DNA of 64,000 nucleotides from Acanthochlamys bracteata (taxonomy: Eukaryota > Streptophyta > Magnoliopsida > Pandanales > Velloziaceae): contig CM034130.1 of NCBI GenBank assembly GCA_019914995.1, positions 9,734,001 through 9,798,000 on the forward strand, read 5' to 3'. The position numbers and the translations under genes are program-made. Below, piece by piece: positions 1-11,634 of the stretch (position 1 is the first letter of the stretch; the number at the start of each line of letters is the position of its first letter). The notes under the pieces were generated by a model, which was given only the letters and a program-made list of their open reading frames with translations, did not search any database and was not told the origin of the DNA.

Positions 1-83
1 ATAAATGTTTGATTGTTTTTCTTCGATCTAATAATTCATCGCTTCTTTTTTATCTTGAATTCTTTTGCATTTTTTAATTGTAG

Positions 84-174
84 GGCGTTTTTGGGGAGTG
101 TAAGTGATTACGTAGCTTACCATGCAAACTGCCCTGTGCTCATTTTCAAGCCCCCAAAGGAACAACATCACTAG
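84..174 (+). CDS. Universal stress protein (UspA) family, last exon only
   Basis: A splice acceptor (TTGTAG) ends at 83 and an open frame runs to TAG at 172-174. The translation contains AFLGSVSDYVAYHANCPVLI followed by FKPPKEQHH, which is the typical C-terminal strand of plant UspA-domain proteins (GS-V-S-DY, then H--CPVL-v-P). These are small cytosolic ATP-binding or dimerising stress proteins. The rest of the gene lies left of the window, so only the 3' end can be described. The 3' UTR probably follows to about 290, where AATAATAATTAAAG occurs. The family is fairly certain; the particular member is not. Confidence 0.8.
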
Positions 175-785
175 CGCGGAGTTGTTCTTATTCTCGTTTT
201 TGTTGTTGTAAACTTGTAATAAAAATTCTGTAGATAGAATAATCTGATAAATAAACTTTGTTGGTCTTGTAGTTGTCGTAATAATAATTAAAGTTTCTAG
301 AAAATTTCTCGATCATTCTTTCTAATGGAATGCATTTTCAGATTCAAGAAAGTCAATAACATTGTATTTGATTGTAATAAAATTTTGTTACTTTTCTATT
401 TGTAAATTAGTTAAAGTGTTTATTTTATAGCTGCTGCAATTAATCAATCATCTAAACTGAGCGATAAAATTTAGGATGAAAACAGTTTTTGAAAATAAAT
501 TTACATTAAGGCCACCCCAGCCAAAGTAAAGATTTATTTATATATATATATATATAAGTAATATCCATGTTGTGAAATTCTTCTCTCTCTGAATTTCAAT
601 TCAAAGAATTTTAAACTTTTGATTCGATTTTTAAGAACAAAGTCAAAACTTGAAAACCTTTCTTTGTTTGGTTGTTTCGTTACAGCAGATTTCAAGGGCT
701 CTGAAAAATTCTTATCTTCCCTTTCTTGTCAATCAACACAACACTTGTTGCACTCCGCCGCCGCCGATGCTTGTTGACGGCGAAG
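175..785. other. Spacer and 5' leader of the zinc-knuckle gene
   Basis: AT-rich spacer with a (TA)n microsatellite near 536-556. No coding signal is seen. The last 100 bases probably hold the 5' UTR of the next gene. An open frame begins upstream at a TTG (726), but the first ATG is at 786. Confidence 0.5.
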
Positions 786-3581
786 ATGGTACAGACACGG
801 GGATCTAAGGAGAAGGAGACACAGAAACATGGAAAAGAAGTTATTTGTCTCAGCAGTGACGGCGAAGAAGCTAATGTCTCAATGGCGGCGGTGAAGAAAC
901 CACGCCGACGCCGGAGATCGGAAGTAGCCACGCCTGGGGTTATATGTTTGTCGTCATCCGAGGAGAACGCCGGTGAACCGAAGAAAGTGAAGAAGCGGAG
1001 GGTTAAGAAAAAGGTTCGATCTTTCCTTCAACTGAAAAGCTTCGATTTTCCTCTTTAAAAAGTGATTAGGAGTGTGAAAATTCAGATCATGATCACTTCA
1101 AATCGATACAGAGAAAGATGCAATATTATACAATTTTCTGACATTGTATTAAGATGATGCTAATTTGAAGGAGGATGCAATTTTAAGTTTTCTGTCCATT
1201 GAATGTCCTGTAGGATCTATACTGTTTGGCAATCCTGTAATCCGTGTTTGTAATTTGCACACAAACTAGATTATGAGTAAATCCTTAGTGCATTTCATGA
1301 CGATTTGCTATTTCATGATAAAGGGAAGAGCAAATTCAAGATTAGGTTTAAATCTTATTACTCTGATATGAACTCCATGCAGGGCTTGAATGAAGAACAA
1401 GAGAATACGGGTCTCAGAACTCGCTTGTGCAGTACAGCTGTTCCAAAGAATAACCAAGATGCAGGATTAGTTCAGACAAGATCTGAGGCAGAACATAAAG
1501 TCGGGGAAGATCACCAAGAAACACTAAACAATGAGAGGGTCAGTAAACCACAACTGACGGCCATGGAAGACCACCTAGAACTGCCGAAGGATGAGAAGGT
1601 AAGCAAAGATAAAACTGAAATAAAAGAGCACATCTTTATCTCTTAACCAAAAAAGAAAAAAACAAAAACTACTGAATAGCTTTATTTGACATGTTATGGT
1701 CATCGAGTTCTGATGTTTAGAAACCCGATAAGTTGCATACCTGGAGTGAGGCATTTGCTTGTACCAGGTTCCCGAAACAGAAGAGGAGTTGTTGATAAAT
1801 GCAAGTTCAGCCTGCAATGTAGTAAATAAAGATCCTGATAATGCTGTCTTGAGAAAGTTTCTTGTAAGCATGGACTGTGTCTATTCCATATTCATATGTT
1901 TATGTCTGTCTCTGATGTCCTTCCAAATTACTTGCTTTAGCGTGGACAAAGGTACTTTGACCCTAGTTGGAAGAGCTGCTATAATTGTGGAGAAGAAGGT
2001 CACACATCTGCAGAATGTGTAATGGAAAAGAGGCAAAAGCCTTGCTTTGTCTGTGGAAAATTTGGGCATACTGCAGGCCAATGCAAACTTGTGAGTTTTG
2101 CCAGTACTCTTTAAGTTTAACAAGTTGGTTGTTCAGCTTTACAGATCTTCAAGTCTAATTAACTTATAAAAATTGAAACTTGGTTGTGAATGTTCCTAAA
2201 ACATTCATGAAGCAGGATGGATTCTGTAGCTTACATTAATCTGTTTGCGCTTTCCCTTCATAGCATCAGTGTGACCCTTCGGTTAACTTTATATTTTCAG
2301 GTCTACAATTGTCATATCTGCAAAAGGCAAGGCCATAGTGCAAAAAAATGTCCAGAAAAGAACAAGCTGTCTGATGAATATGTATTCTGCTTAAAGTGTG
2401 GGAATTCAGGACATGATACGTTATCATGTTCTCGTGAATATGATGCAGAAGATCTGAAGGTGCGTTACTTTACTGGTCTGATATTTTCTCTGTACTTTTA
2501 CTTCTTCAGCCAGCTTCTAATTGCTTGAAAATTTTGTCCTTCAATGTAGTTAATCTAAGCTCCAATATCAACCCTCCCAAAAAACAACTAGGCTTTATTG
2601 ATTGTCAGTGCTCCAAGACAAATCCTTACAATAGCTTGCAGCCTAATGAGTCATGCTTTGATTGGTTAGGAAATTCAATGCTACATTTGCAAAAGATTTG
2701 GCCATCTTTGCTGCGTTGACAACATTGATTCTGGTCCCAGGGTGATATCCTGTTACAACTGCGCCCAAGTTGGCCATGCTGGACTTGTAAGTTCCCAACA
2801 GCAGCAACGACCTGGCTGTATCCCACTAATTGGGGTCAGTTTATCATTTCTTAATTTCCTTTCAGTGTATTGGTGGTAACCTGTGTTGTTCCATCTTATA
2901 AATTTAATTTGGATAGGAATGTCCTCTGCCGCGTGGTGGAAATGAAGCCACTGCATCTCGTAAATTATGCTATAAATGTGGTGAAGCAGGTCATTTAGCG
3001 CGTGGATGCAATAGGAATAGTAAGGTTTGTAGGAAAGACCGAAAGAACAAAGTTTACTTCTATATTAGATCATTAGTAGTATATTTTGCAGCATCTATAC
3101 TTAATTTCATTAAAAGTCTGAGATGCAGAGGGGTGAAGCATTAAGTCCTATGCAGAAAGTAGCTAAAAGAGATGGAAAAAACATAGGAGTAAAGTCTTCA
3201 CCGCATGATCTTGGGAAATCAAGCAGGAAGAAGAACAAGCAAAAGAAAGGCCAGCATGCTAAGAATCATCATGTTTTGCCAAACATAAATACGCAAGCAA
3301 ACAGTTGGGCATCATCCACATCAATGAATGAACTTAGACTGCAGCAGTATTATCACCATGTCATCTACGTGAATTCTCCTCCTCATCAGCATAGCATGCC
3401 TTTCCAAGGGACGGCTCCTAACTTCTTGAGGAGTTCTTACCAGAATGGTTTTCTCCCACCTGCATTTCCTCATCAGAACAGCATCCCTTTCCAAGCAGCA
3501 CCTCTTCACTTTGTGACTAATCCCTCCCAGAATGGCTTTGCTGCTCCCAATTATGGTGTCTGGCATAGTCATTTCCCGTGA
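786..3581 (+). CDS. Zinc-knuckle (CCHC) family protein, seven knuckles
   Basis: Eight exons fit in phase: 786-1013, 1383-1598, 1768-1863, 1941-2090, 2301-2459, 2670-2786, 2917-3024 and 3129-3581, giving about 508 residues. The N-terminus is basic and acidic low-complexity sequence with repeated VICLSS motifs. CX2CX4HX4C knuckles lie at residues 193-206, 215-228, 234-247, 260-273, 287-300, 311-324 and 340-353. The fifth has Asp where the last Cys should be, and the sixth is split across the exon 6/7 junction. The C-terminus is rich in Gln, Asn, Pro and His and carries a basic KKNKQKKGQ run. Knuckle arrays of this kind bind single-stranded RNA or DNA, as in the yeast Air1/Air2 subunits of TRAMP; a nuclear RNA-processing role is inferred. 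The ATG at 786 is the first in frame. No break is seen. Confidence 0.85.
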
Positions 3582-4230
3582 TTTCAACCTTGAAAACTAA
3601 CACCTACCATTGTGGCCCCAAGTAACAGGGTCAACTAGCTGGTCTGCATAGAACAGTAAGACTTTTCTGGTACTTACATCGAGTTCTCCTCAATATATCT
3701 ACAGACTTTACTTATTAAAAAGTGGACATACATCTGTGCTCATGCCTAACTCCTAATCATGGCAGGATGCGACAAATGAATGTTTTACCTTTGACAATAG
3801 TTCATTCAATTGAAAGAAAACTTTGTTATAACCAAATTGCTTTCCTTTAATTTTGTTCGGTCAGTTGAATAGTTAAGTGATTGATTCATAGTATGTCTCG
3901 TGCAAAGAGAAACAAAGTAGACTCAGCTGACAATTTCTGGCTTTCAACAGATTCTGTTCGTAACAAGCTGGAGTCTGGTCCATTTTGTGGTCGTCCCCAG
4001 CTGAAGATGTAAATGTAAGGACAATGGGAAATATTCTTTTTATGGTAAGTTCCATGGATCCTGTAAATGATTCTCAATATATTCAAACGATATTGAATGT
4101 TGTGGGATCTGGATAGTGGGGTTCCTGAGTTGTTGTAGAAACTTCAAAGTAATGTAGTCTTTTTTGTTAACGCAGATACTATGTAACTTGCTCTTGTTGT
4201 ATTACATGGAAGCTTGAAACTTTTTTCAAA
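3582..4230. other. 3' UTR and spacer
   Basis: Downstream of the zinc-knuckle gene. The first few hundred bases probably include its 3' UTR. No coding pattern was seen on either strand. Confidence 0.4.
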
Positions 4231-4498
4231 GGGTACGTTTGGCATCACGTTCAAAAACTGTTTTCAAAGTTTTTTCTATTTCACGTTTTCAATATATATT
4301 TTATAAATATATAAAAAATTTATTTAAAAATTTAAAAAAATATAAAAAAATTTTTAGAGTGAGATCTTTTTATTACATATTTTTATTATTTTTTTGAAAG
4401 TAAAAAAATAAAATTTATTTTTAAAAATTAAAAAAAAATTTTTTTATTTTAAAAAAATTTTATTTTATAAGTAATTTTAAATGCATCCAGATACGCAT
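4231..4498. repeat. AT-rich GCGTTT-type inverted-repeat element
   Basis: Begins GGGTACGTTTGG and ends CCAGATACGC; the interior is almost pure A/T with long A and T runs that pair across the element. It belongs to a family seen many times in the window (for example 28808-29038, 30103-30350, 30763-30993). The shape is that of a MITE; the superfamily is not settled. Confidence 0.45.
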
Positions 4499-4815
4499 AA
4501 GACCTTTGAAATGTAAATTGTTCTATGCTATCTTGATCTTAATAACAACGAAATAAATGAAAGCTATAGATCGCAACACTTAGTGAAATTTTATTGTCAT
4601 GAGATCTATACACTCAATGAGATAAGCAACTGGTCCATAACATAGCAGCCAAGCAGCCTCATGCCTTTCAATTCAGTGTCATAGTTGGCCTCAGAATACG
4701 AATCTATCGGCGACTTTCTTTTCGGTTCCGAATGTACATCTCACGAGGCCCCTTGAGCAACACCTCGCACTCGTTCCAACAGAAGAAGATATGATCTCTC
4801 TTGTAGGAGAAAACT

Positions 4816-5103
4816 TTAGGAACCCCTATGTACAACACCAGAAAAAGGATCAACGTCCAATATTTGCGGCCTCAGCCAGCACTCAGAGTCATGGCCTGGC
4901 GGAGGATTGATCACCGTAGTAGTGTTATAGCTAACTCTTTCAACCTGTCCTAGCCATGTTGAGTTGGAACAGGAAAGCATCCACTCTGTGAAAAGTCTTG
5001 TATCTGGCTTCCACTTGTTGTAGAGGACTACGCGGTCACAGAGCACGATGTTGAAACTTATCAGCAGCAGCACGACTGTAAGAGATGGCTTGAAAAGCTC
5101 CAT
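4816..5103 (-). CDS. Small secreted protein, unrecognised; frame changes near the end
   Basis: The ATG at 5103 opens a 95-residue frame with a clear signal peptide (MELFKPSLTVVLLLISFN, then IVLC), two Asn-linked glycosylation sites and a Cys- and Trp-bearing body (WMLSCSNSTW, HDSECWLRP). The frame stops at 4816. A neighbouring frame continues as convincing protein (VFSYKRDHIFFCWNECEVLL, then KGPREMYIRNRKE) to a stop at 4704, which suggests a one-base frame change near 4830 that shortens a protein of roughly 130 residues. I do not recognise the family; a distant resemblance to S1/self-incompatibility-type secreted proteins is only a guess. A transposon lies 18 bp upstream of the ATG, so normal promoter control is doubtful. 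It may be a recent pseudogene. Confidence 0.5.
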   Translation of the reverse strand: MELFKPSLTVVLLLISFNIVLCDRVVLYNKWKPDTRLFTEWMLSCSNSTWLGQVERVSYNTTTVINPPPGHDSECWLRPQILDVDPFSGVVHRGS

Positions 5104-5121
5104 GCTTTTTATTGTATTGGC

Positions 5122-6954
5122 CAGTGTTGTGAAACCCAACCCGGTCATTGACCCGAAAAAATTATCAGGTCATCGGGTCACCGGTTAAACCAGCGGGTCA
5201 CTGGGATAACCCACTGGGTCAAATCGGGTTTATAAAAATAAATATTGATATATAAAAGTTTAGATAGTATGTCTTACATATTTCTACTGTATTATAGATG
5301 AAATTCAAAATTTCATAAAGTTCAAATATTGAATGTTTACTGATGAAGTATATGCTATATTATGAATTACAAATGAAGTTCCTTGCATTTGAAGTTCTTT
5401 CAACTACCTGTTGAACTTGCAAAGTCTTCATATGCATACTTCTAAGCTACTGAAGTTGCATCTTTCCTCCACACATATCAGCAAGTGAAGCTTGCTATAA
5501 AAGAACTCTACAAAAATTCAAGACATACTAGTCAAACACAGATGGCATTATTCTCAGCAAATGTATACAAAGACAGTCAACAAAACATACAGCAGATGCA
5601 TACTCATAATTATAAAGTATTCAGGAAACTTACAGAGCACTGACCTATATTAACTTAACCAATGCAATGGAAACTTACCTGCTTCTTAAGACCACCAATG
5701 TCGTTGTAATCCTCTGTTGGCTTCTCATCTACTTCTAAAGCCTTCACTCTTGAGTCATATTCAAATAGAAGAGTATCCAATATTAAGTATCTATCCTTGT
5801 TTACACCAACAAGATAAATATAGAATATAGCAGATAAAAAGCTAACAGCATACCTGACTAGAATATTAAGTAGCTATCTTTGATTTTAGAATGGATGACA
5901 ATGCCCAGCAATGAATTAAATAGCACACCTGAGTAGAATAGAGTCAATAGACATATGATTGAATACCATTCTAAAATACTTCCAGAACCAAGCAGTAAGC
6001 AAACAACTACAACAGTAACTCCCAATTGATTTAACATTGACTGAATTTAGAACAAAAAGCAACAAGCAAGCAAAATAGACACACAGCAACAAGCAAACAA
6101 CTACAACTACAACAGCAAGCAAATTACAAATGACAATACCAAGCAAGCAAATTACAAATTGTAAATTACTGGCAGCAACAGCAACTACATCAATTCACTG
6201 GTAGCAACAACACTCCAACCCCTCCAACAAAACAGATGATTGAAAACCACATACTTACCGATCATAATTTGAATCTCCTACAAGTCCATCATTTGAATTT
6301 GAATCCCTATACAAATGCTGATCTCTACAGCAAATTTAAATACCATTTCACCAAATTCAAAAGAATCAAACAAATCAAACCATTAAATGATACAAACCAT
6401 ACATTCGTGTCGGGATTGTAAGGTTTAGCAGGAGCAGAATTCATGTCGGAGAAAAGAAGCTGGAGCACTGAAAAACAGCGACAAGATGGCCGGAGAAGAA
6501 CAGCAGAAAAAATCGCCGACAGGAACTCCGATCGACTATGAAGAATAGAAAATACGTCGATTCGTCTATGAAGAGGAAGAGGAAGATTTCTTGGCAGAGC
6601 AGCAATGATAACTGGAAGGAAGGAAGACAATGGTGTCGGAGAGAAGACGGTGCAGGAGATCGACGAGAAGGAACAGCGCAGCGCGCCGGAGCCGAGCCAG
6701 GAAATGAAAATGGTTCGTTCTGATCGAGCTCACCGAAGTAGCGAACGAGTGTTTTGTTTATTTTTTTTTTATAATAACACCGGATTGACCCGTTCATCCG
6801 GGTCACCGGTTTGACCCGAAAATCGGACGGGTCGATCCGATTCTTATTGAGTTTATTACATATTGGGTTCTGCTATTAGCCCAACCCGAAACTGGTATCG
6901 GGTCGCCGGGTTCCGGGTCGATCCAGCCGGTCCGGGTTGGGTTTCAAAACACTG
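5122..6954. mobile_element. hAT-type non-autonomous transposon carrying host exon (Pack-type)
   Basis: Both ends are defined. The left end starts CAGTGTTGTGAAACCCAACC and the right end, read in reverse complement, starts CAGTGTTTTGAAACCCAACC, identical but for one base. The element is flanked by a perfect 8-bp target duplication, GTATTGGC (5114-5121 and 6955-6962), which marks the hAT superfamily. Subterminal regions are crowded with short GGGTC/GACCC motifs, as hAT transposase-binding regions often are. No transposase frame is present, so movement would need help from elsewhere. Inside are a minus-strand exon of RPT5 (5679-about 5808) and a GC-richer promoter or leader-like stretch (6421-6730) with a short ATG exon at 6443 ending in a GT donor. 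The nearly perfect ends and duplication suggest a young insertion. Confidence 0.85.
5679..5808 (-). pseudogene. RPT5: Captured exon of 26S proteasome ATPase RPT5
   Basis: Read on the minus strand, the segment gives [15 protein letters not shown], then [20 protein letters not shown] and NDIGGLKKQ, followed directly by a GTAAG splice donor at 5674-5678. This is the linker plus the start of the AAA domain of the proteasome regulatory ATPase RPT5 (known plant form: [20 protein letters not shown]). The acceptor side is degraded and neither the previous nor the next RPT5 exon is present, so it cannot make an ATPase. It lies wholly inside the hAT element and was probably captured from the parent gene. 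Genomic capture is favoured over retroposition because the intron donor is kept. Confidence 0.8.
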
Positions 6955-6962
6955 GTATTGGC

Positions 6963-7615
6963 TCTTGTACTGTTGATATGTAAATGTTAGCAGAGCAGGT
7001 TGTGCAACTGCTGTTACATGAGTTACAAGTTGTAGAAAATAAATGTAAAAGGCGTTAAACGTATGTTACATCTCAGAGAATCAAGAATCAAACAACAAAC
7101 CTGTAACATATATACATCTTTGAACTTGCTGACTTTACTGTCTCACGTAGCACAACTTGAAAGGAAAAGAAATATCAAGTTGTCTACAAGAAACATGAGA
7201 GTAACCTTTCAACTCAGCTGTTTTTAAATGTACAGCAACATTCCAGTTGTTCAATCAGAAGAGCTTTTGTCAACTAAAATAAATGTTCAAGATAGATTAT
7301 TCAATCATCAGAGATGCTAAAGAACATGGATCCACAAATGTTTTGAACTGATAAGGTTCAGACAGAATACCTCAACCTGTCTTGTTCCGTTCAGCTTATC
7401 CTGACAGTAATAATAATTTAATAACAATCACTGCGCCAATCTTTAAAGATTCTTACAAGCTTCTCTTTGCAAAATGTAAATAAATAAATAAAACGGTTCG
7501 TTAACAAGCTTAAGAGCTGATACTCCATGATGGAGTCACTGAGAGTTGTTCATCCATCCAAATACACGTAATTGTGAGTAGAATATTCACTTCTTTTTGA
7601 GAGCTCGTCAGATAG
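6963..7615. other. Spacer; former upstream region of the small secreted gene
   Basis: No coding pattern is seen. The left part was next to the 4816-5103 reading frame before the hAT insertion. The right part is downstream of the GH3 gene and probably includes its 3' UTR. Confidence 0.4.
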
Positions 7616-10600
7616 CTATGGAGCTACCAAGAAAAAACATGCTACCAACAAACTCAGAACAAGACACCAGCATCCACTTTCTTTCACACTAGAACCAGCA
7701 CCAGAAATGAACCTATGAAGTAGAAGTCAACCAATGAAAATTTTCATCTTCATATATATTGTCTCAAAAACAAGATAACAAAGCCACGGTTGATACCACG
7801 AGTTTCTCCAAAGAATCTATGAGATAACATATGGCACCATATAAAGAAATGGGCGAATATGAACAGAGGTAGACAAAGGACTGCTAAAACAAACCCTGAT
7901 CACCTTGTGGGGGTTGAGTTGGTCGACCTTGAAGTGGTTGTTGAATTTGTTGACAACCCAAAGCCAAAGGGGTACATGGGGTCATAATGATCATCCCCTA
8001 CATTCATAGGCAGCTGGTCTACAGACTTGAACCAAGTACGAGGAAGTTTCCCAACAAAATCATAATCTCCGTACAGGACATCAGTAATGCCTTGGCCCTC
8101 AGTTCCAGGAAGCCATGCAGCAACAAGGGCATCGATAGAGGAAACATAAGGCTCAATCACAACTGGCCTACCAGAGATGATAACCACGACACACTTGACA
8201 GCACCACAAACTGTCTGGATGGTGCTTGGACCAGGTTCAAGAATCGTAAGGTTCTGGCTGTCTCCAGCTGTTTCAGTGTAAGGGGGCTCCCCAACCACAA
8301 CAACTGCATAAGAAAATCCACCGTCTTTGATGAACCCAGAGTCAGGGTTATTCGCAAATACAACATCAGTTGCAGGGTCTACAGTGGCCTTGATAGCACT
8401 GAGTATGGTGGTGCCTGAATGAGAAGGACAGAACATTTAGAATGCAACACAATTTTCACCCATCCACTTATTTTGATTGTATTCACAACGAATAGTTCAG
8501 GGGATGATGACTTGATGAGCAACTTGTATTTATATATGTTAAGGGGTGAGTGAACTACTAGAAAAACATAGATATATAGTTGGTGCACCGTACCTACTGT
8601 GATGTTCCCACTAGCTCCTTGCCATTCAATTGTCCAGCCACCACATTGATAACCCAAGTTATCTGCATGGCTTCCAGTAACAAGAACCTTTAGAGCTTTT
8701 TTAGGGAGTGGAAGCAACGGTGCATCAGAAGGTTTCCCATTCTTCAATAGCACAAGCGACTTCCTCACAGATTCCCTGGCTAAATCCCTATGTTCCTGTG
8801 AGAGACACTAACCATGATAAGCATGTTGGCCAAGCATGTAAGACTATCTAGTAACAGGAAGGCAGCTCACCTGTTTCCCAAGCTGATTGGCTAAGCTAAA
8901 ATCTGCCATAGGGTTCTCAAACAGGCCCATGGCAAATTTTACTCTCAAAATTCTCGTTACAGCATCGTCAATCCTACTCATCGGTATAACATTTTGTGTG
9001 ACAAGTGATGTTAGATCGTTAATGAACTCTAGGTAGTCATAAGGTACCATAATCTGCAAAATACCATCACAGGAACAACATAAGATAAACCTGATATAGT
9101 AATGCATAAAAAATTATTGATTGCTTAGAAACTTTCATGCACCATTTTCGGTCTAATCAGATATTCTTCAGAATTAGAAGCATAGTTGACAACAATATGA
9201 GATGCTCAACTACTAAGCTAGAAATTTATCTAGTCAAGAATCAAATCTTTTTACAAAAATAGGTAAGACAGGAATTTTTATTGTTTTCACAGACAATTTG
9301 ATCACTTAAATTAACAGGAATATTTATGAAGTAGGGGTGCGTCACCAACCATGTCAATGCCAGCATTTACTCCAGCTTGAACGGAGTAAGTATAATTCGC
9401 ACCAGCAGGAGAAATAATCCTATCAATTCCCTGCCAATCTGAAATTACAAACCCCTGAATGTAGTTGATGCATAGAGTTAGAGAGAAAATTCAGGTCTAT
9501 AAATAATGTCAATAACAATAATAGAAGTTGATATCACCTTGAAGTGAAGTGTGTCCTTAAGGAAGCCAGTGACTAGGTCACGGTTAGCATGCATTTTCTC
9601 CCCATTCCAGCTAGAGTATGAGACCATAATAGTTGCTACACCCTTGATAATTGAGTTGTAATAAGCAGGCATATGAATTCCCAGGAGTCCATGGCGATCG
9701 ACGATGGTGTTGTTCTCATTGATACCATTATGTGTACCCCCATCACCAACAAAGTGTTTGGCACAGGCAGCAACATTGTTTCTGGAAATGAAGTATAATA
9801 GAGGAAATAAGTACAGTAAATAACTCCCAGATTATAATCTAAAAGGCAACCTTCAAGGTCAAGGTAAAAAAAGTTGCTGGAAAATGCATCGGTACTCGGA
9901 CCTTTGATTTTCATTGCATGACACCTCAAACTAGGCAACACTGCCACAATACAGACGTTCAGACTACAACCTTGATCACTCACTGACCACACATTGTGGT
10001 CATTGACTGTTGCCAACTTTTCATATTTGCATGCAGTAATTTTATCCCTCTAGACACTAAATTTTTCTTTCTTTGCATATCCATTACCATACTGCACACT
10101 AGTTCACGATTAAATGCTTTCAGATGCACAAAGAGCAAATATAGTTAGGCCATTGACATGAAAATTGCATTTCATATTTAAGTTTTGGGATTTTAACAGT
10201 AATTAGGGCTTATCAGTCTTACTTTCCAGCGACAAAAGGATACCCCTTTCTATAATTTGAAGGGACATCTCCCTGTAAACCGGGGATAATCTCTGTCATT
10301 GCTTGGACAATCCTGTGGTCTTCACTGTAACTCTCGTAGCACCGTCCCCATCTTGGATCTCTACAAACCTGTATCAGCCACAAAATTATCCACTTCTAAG
10401 AGGCAAGACATCATGAGAACCTCACTGTATAACAAAACTATGATTAAATCAGAATCGACAGTTAACCGCTATGCATGGAGCAAAAGCATATTGGATTCCA
10501 GTGGCCCTGACTTCAAGTGCAGTTGCAGCACCAATCCTCTTTACAAGATTAGGATCCCTGACACAAATTCAATACGGCACATCAAAGTAAGATATTTGCC

Positions 10601-11634
10601 TACTATAAAATGCTCACAGAATTTCTTATGAGAAGTTCAAGAAGAGCAACAACAGTAGCCAACAGCCAAGAAGTATCACGATGATATGTGTGTTGGGCTA
10701 TATGGTGGCTTGACGCTAATGTTGCCAGTCAACAAGCACAAACGTGAAAAATCAAGACCTACTTAAGGTTGTCAATTGGAAGCAAGTTGAAAATTTTACC
10801 AAAGGTGGTCATTTGCCATGTATAATGACACGATGCTACTACCTTATGTTACAATACAACTATCTTGGACAAAATTCTATAAGCAACTTCCACTTGTCCA
10901 GAAGTATTTTAAATGGTCATGATAATTGAAGTAATGCTTCATTACTGACTCAGCTCCTATATAAATGACATGCCAAAGGATTAAGCATCATATTTCTCTC
11001 TGCATATATATTTCAGTGTAAATATATCTATATAAATTGGACTTGAATACAGTTGGTTTCATACAAGTAAACTTAGATATAGTACCATCATGGTATCCTA
11101 TCAATGTAAAAATTCAGCTTACTTGCCTGGTAGCACCTAGACCGATATTGTGAGGGAAGATGGTTGCACCGTACACATTGTTATGCCCGTGAACAGCATC
11201 AATTCCATAAATCATTGGGATTCCCAAACGCGTTGAGAGAGCTCCCTTTTGAAACTCATTCACCATATTCACCCAGTCCTGAGCAGATGCCTGTGGACCA
11301 GGAACACTCCCACCGCCGCTCAATACACTACCTGGACAACCAGTTAAGCGCAGTTGTTTAGAAACACGTCACAAACAAGAAGTTACAAAGAAAAAAAGGC
11401 ATGCGAGCTTTTACCTATAAAGTAATCTTTCATGACTTGTGCAGATGCCACCTTGCGTTCAATCTGTGTCATCTGGCCTATCTTTTCAGCAAGAGTCATC
11501 CGACTTAACAGATCATTGACACGAGCATCCACTGGCAGAGTTGCATCCTTGTATCTGATGTAGTCTGCTCTTGCATTAGCCGAACAATATAACAAGAACA
11601 GAAGACAGAGAATGAATGCTTGAGAACTCCCCAT
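7616..11634 (-). CDS. Glycoside hydrolase family 3 beta-glucan exohydrolase
   Basis: Ten exons on the minus strand fit in phase: 11634-11415, 11331-11127, 10557-10467, 10368-10223, 9781-9538, 9454-9350, 9053-8871, 8795-8594, 8414-7904 and 7712-7616, about 667 residues. A signal peptide ([15 protein letters not shown]) sends it to the wall. Family marks are [24 protein letters not shown] (176-189), KHFVGDGGT (229-237), GFVISDW with nucleophile Asp308, and GEPPYTET with acid/base Glu508. These enzymes release glucose from beta-1,3/1,4-glucans and oligosaccharides. Intron 2 uses a GC donor (AG|GCAAGT). If the last intron is not removed, the protein ends at TGA 7900 (636 residues); if it is, a hydrophobic tail is added ([14 protein letters not shown]) after SGAGSS, as in GPI-anchor signals. 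The ATG at 11634 is the first in frame. No break is seen. Confidence 0.93.

Noticed and set aside
726-785. Upstream extension of the zinc-knuckle protein
   Set aside because: The frame is open upstream, but its first codon at 726 is TTG; the first ATG is at 786 and starts a sensible protein.
5900-6200. Repeated CAAGCAAGCAAA/CAACTACAAC motifs as a CRISPR-like or satellite array
   Set aside because: Units are short and irregular, without uniform spacers; this is simple low-complexity DNA inside the hAT element.
7987-8418. Long plus-strand frame opposite GH3
   Set aside because: It is the shadow of the large last main exon of the GH3 gene and has no family character.
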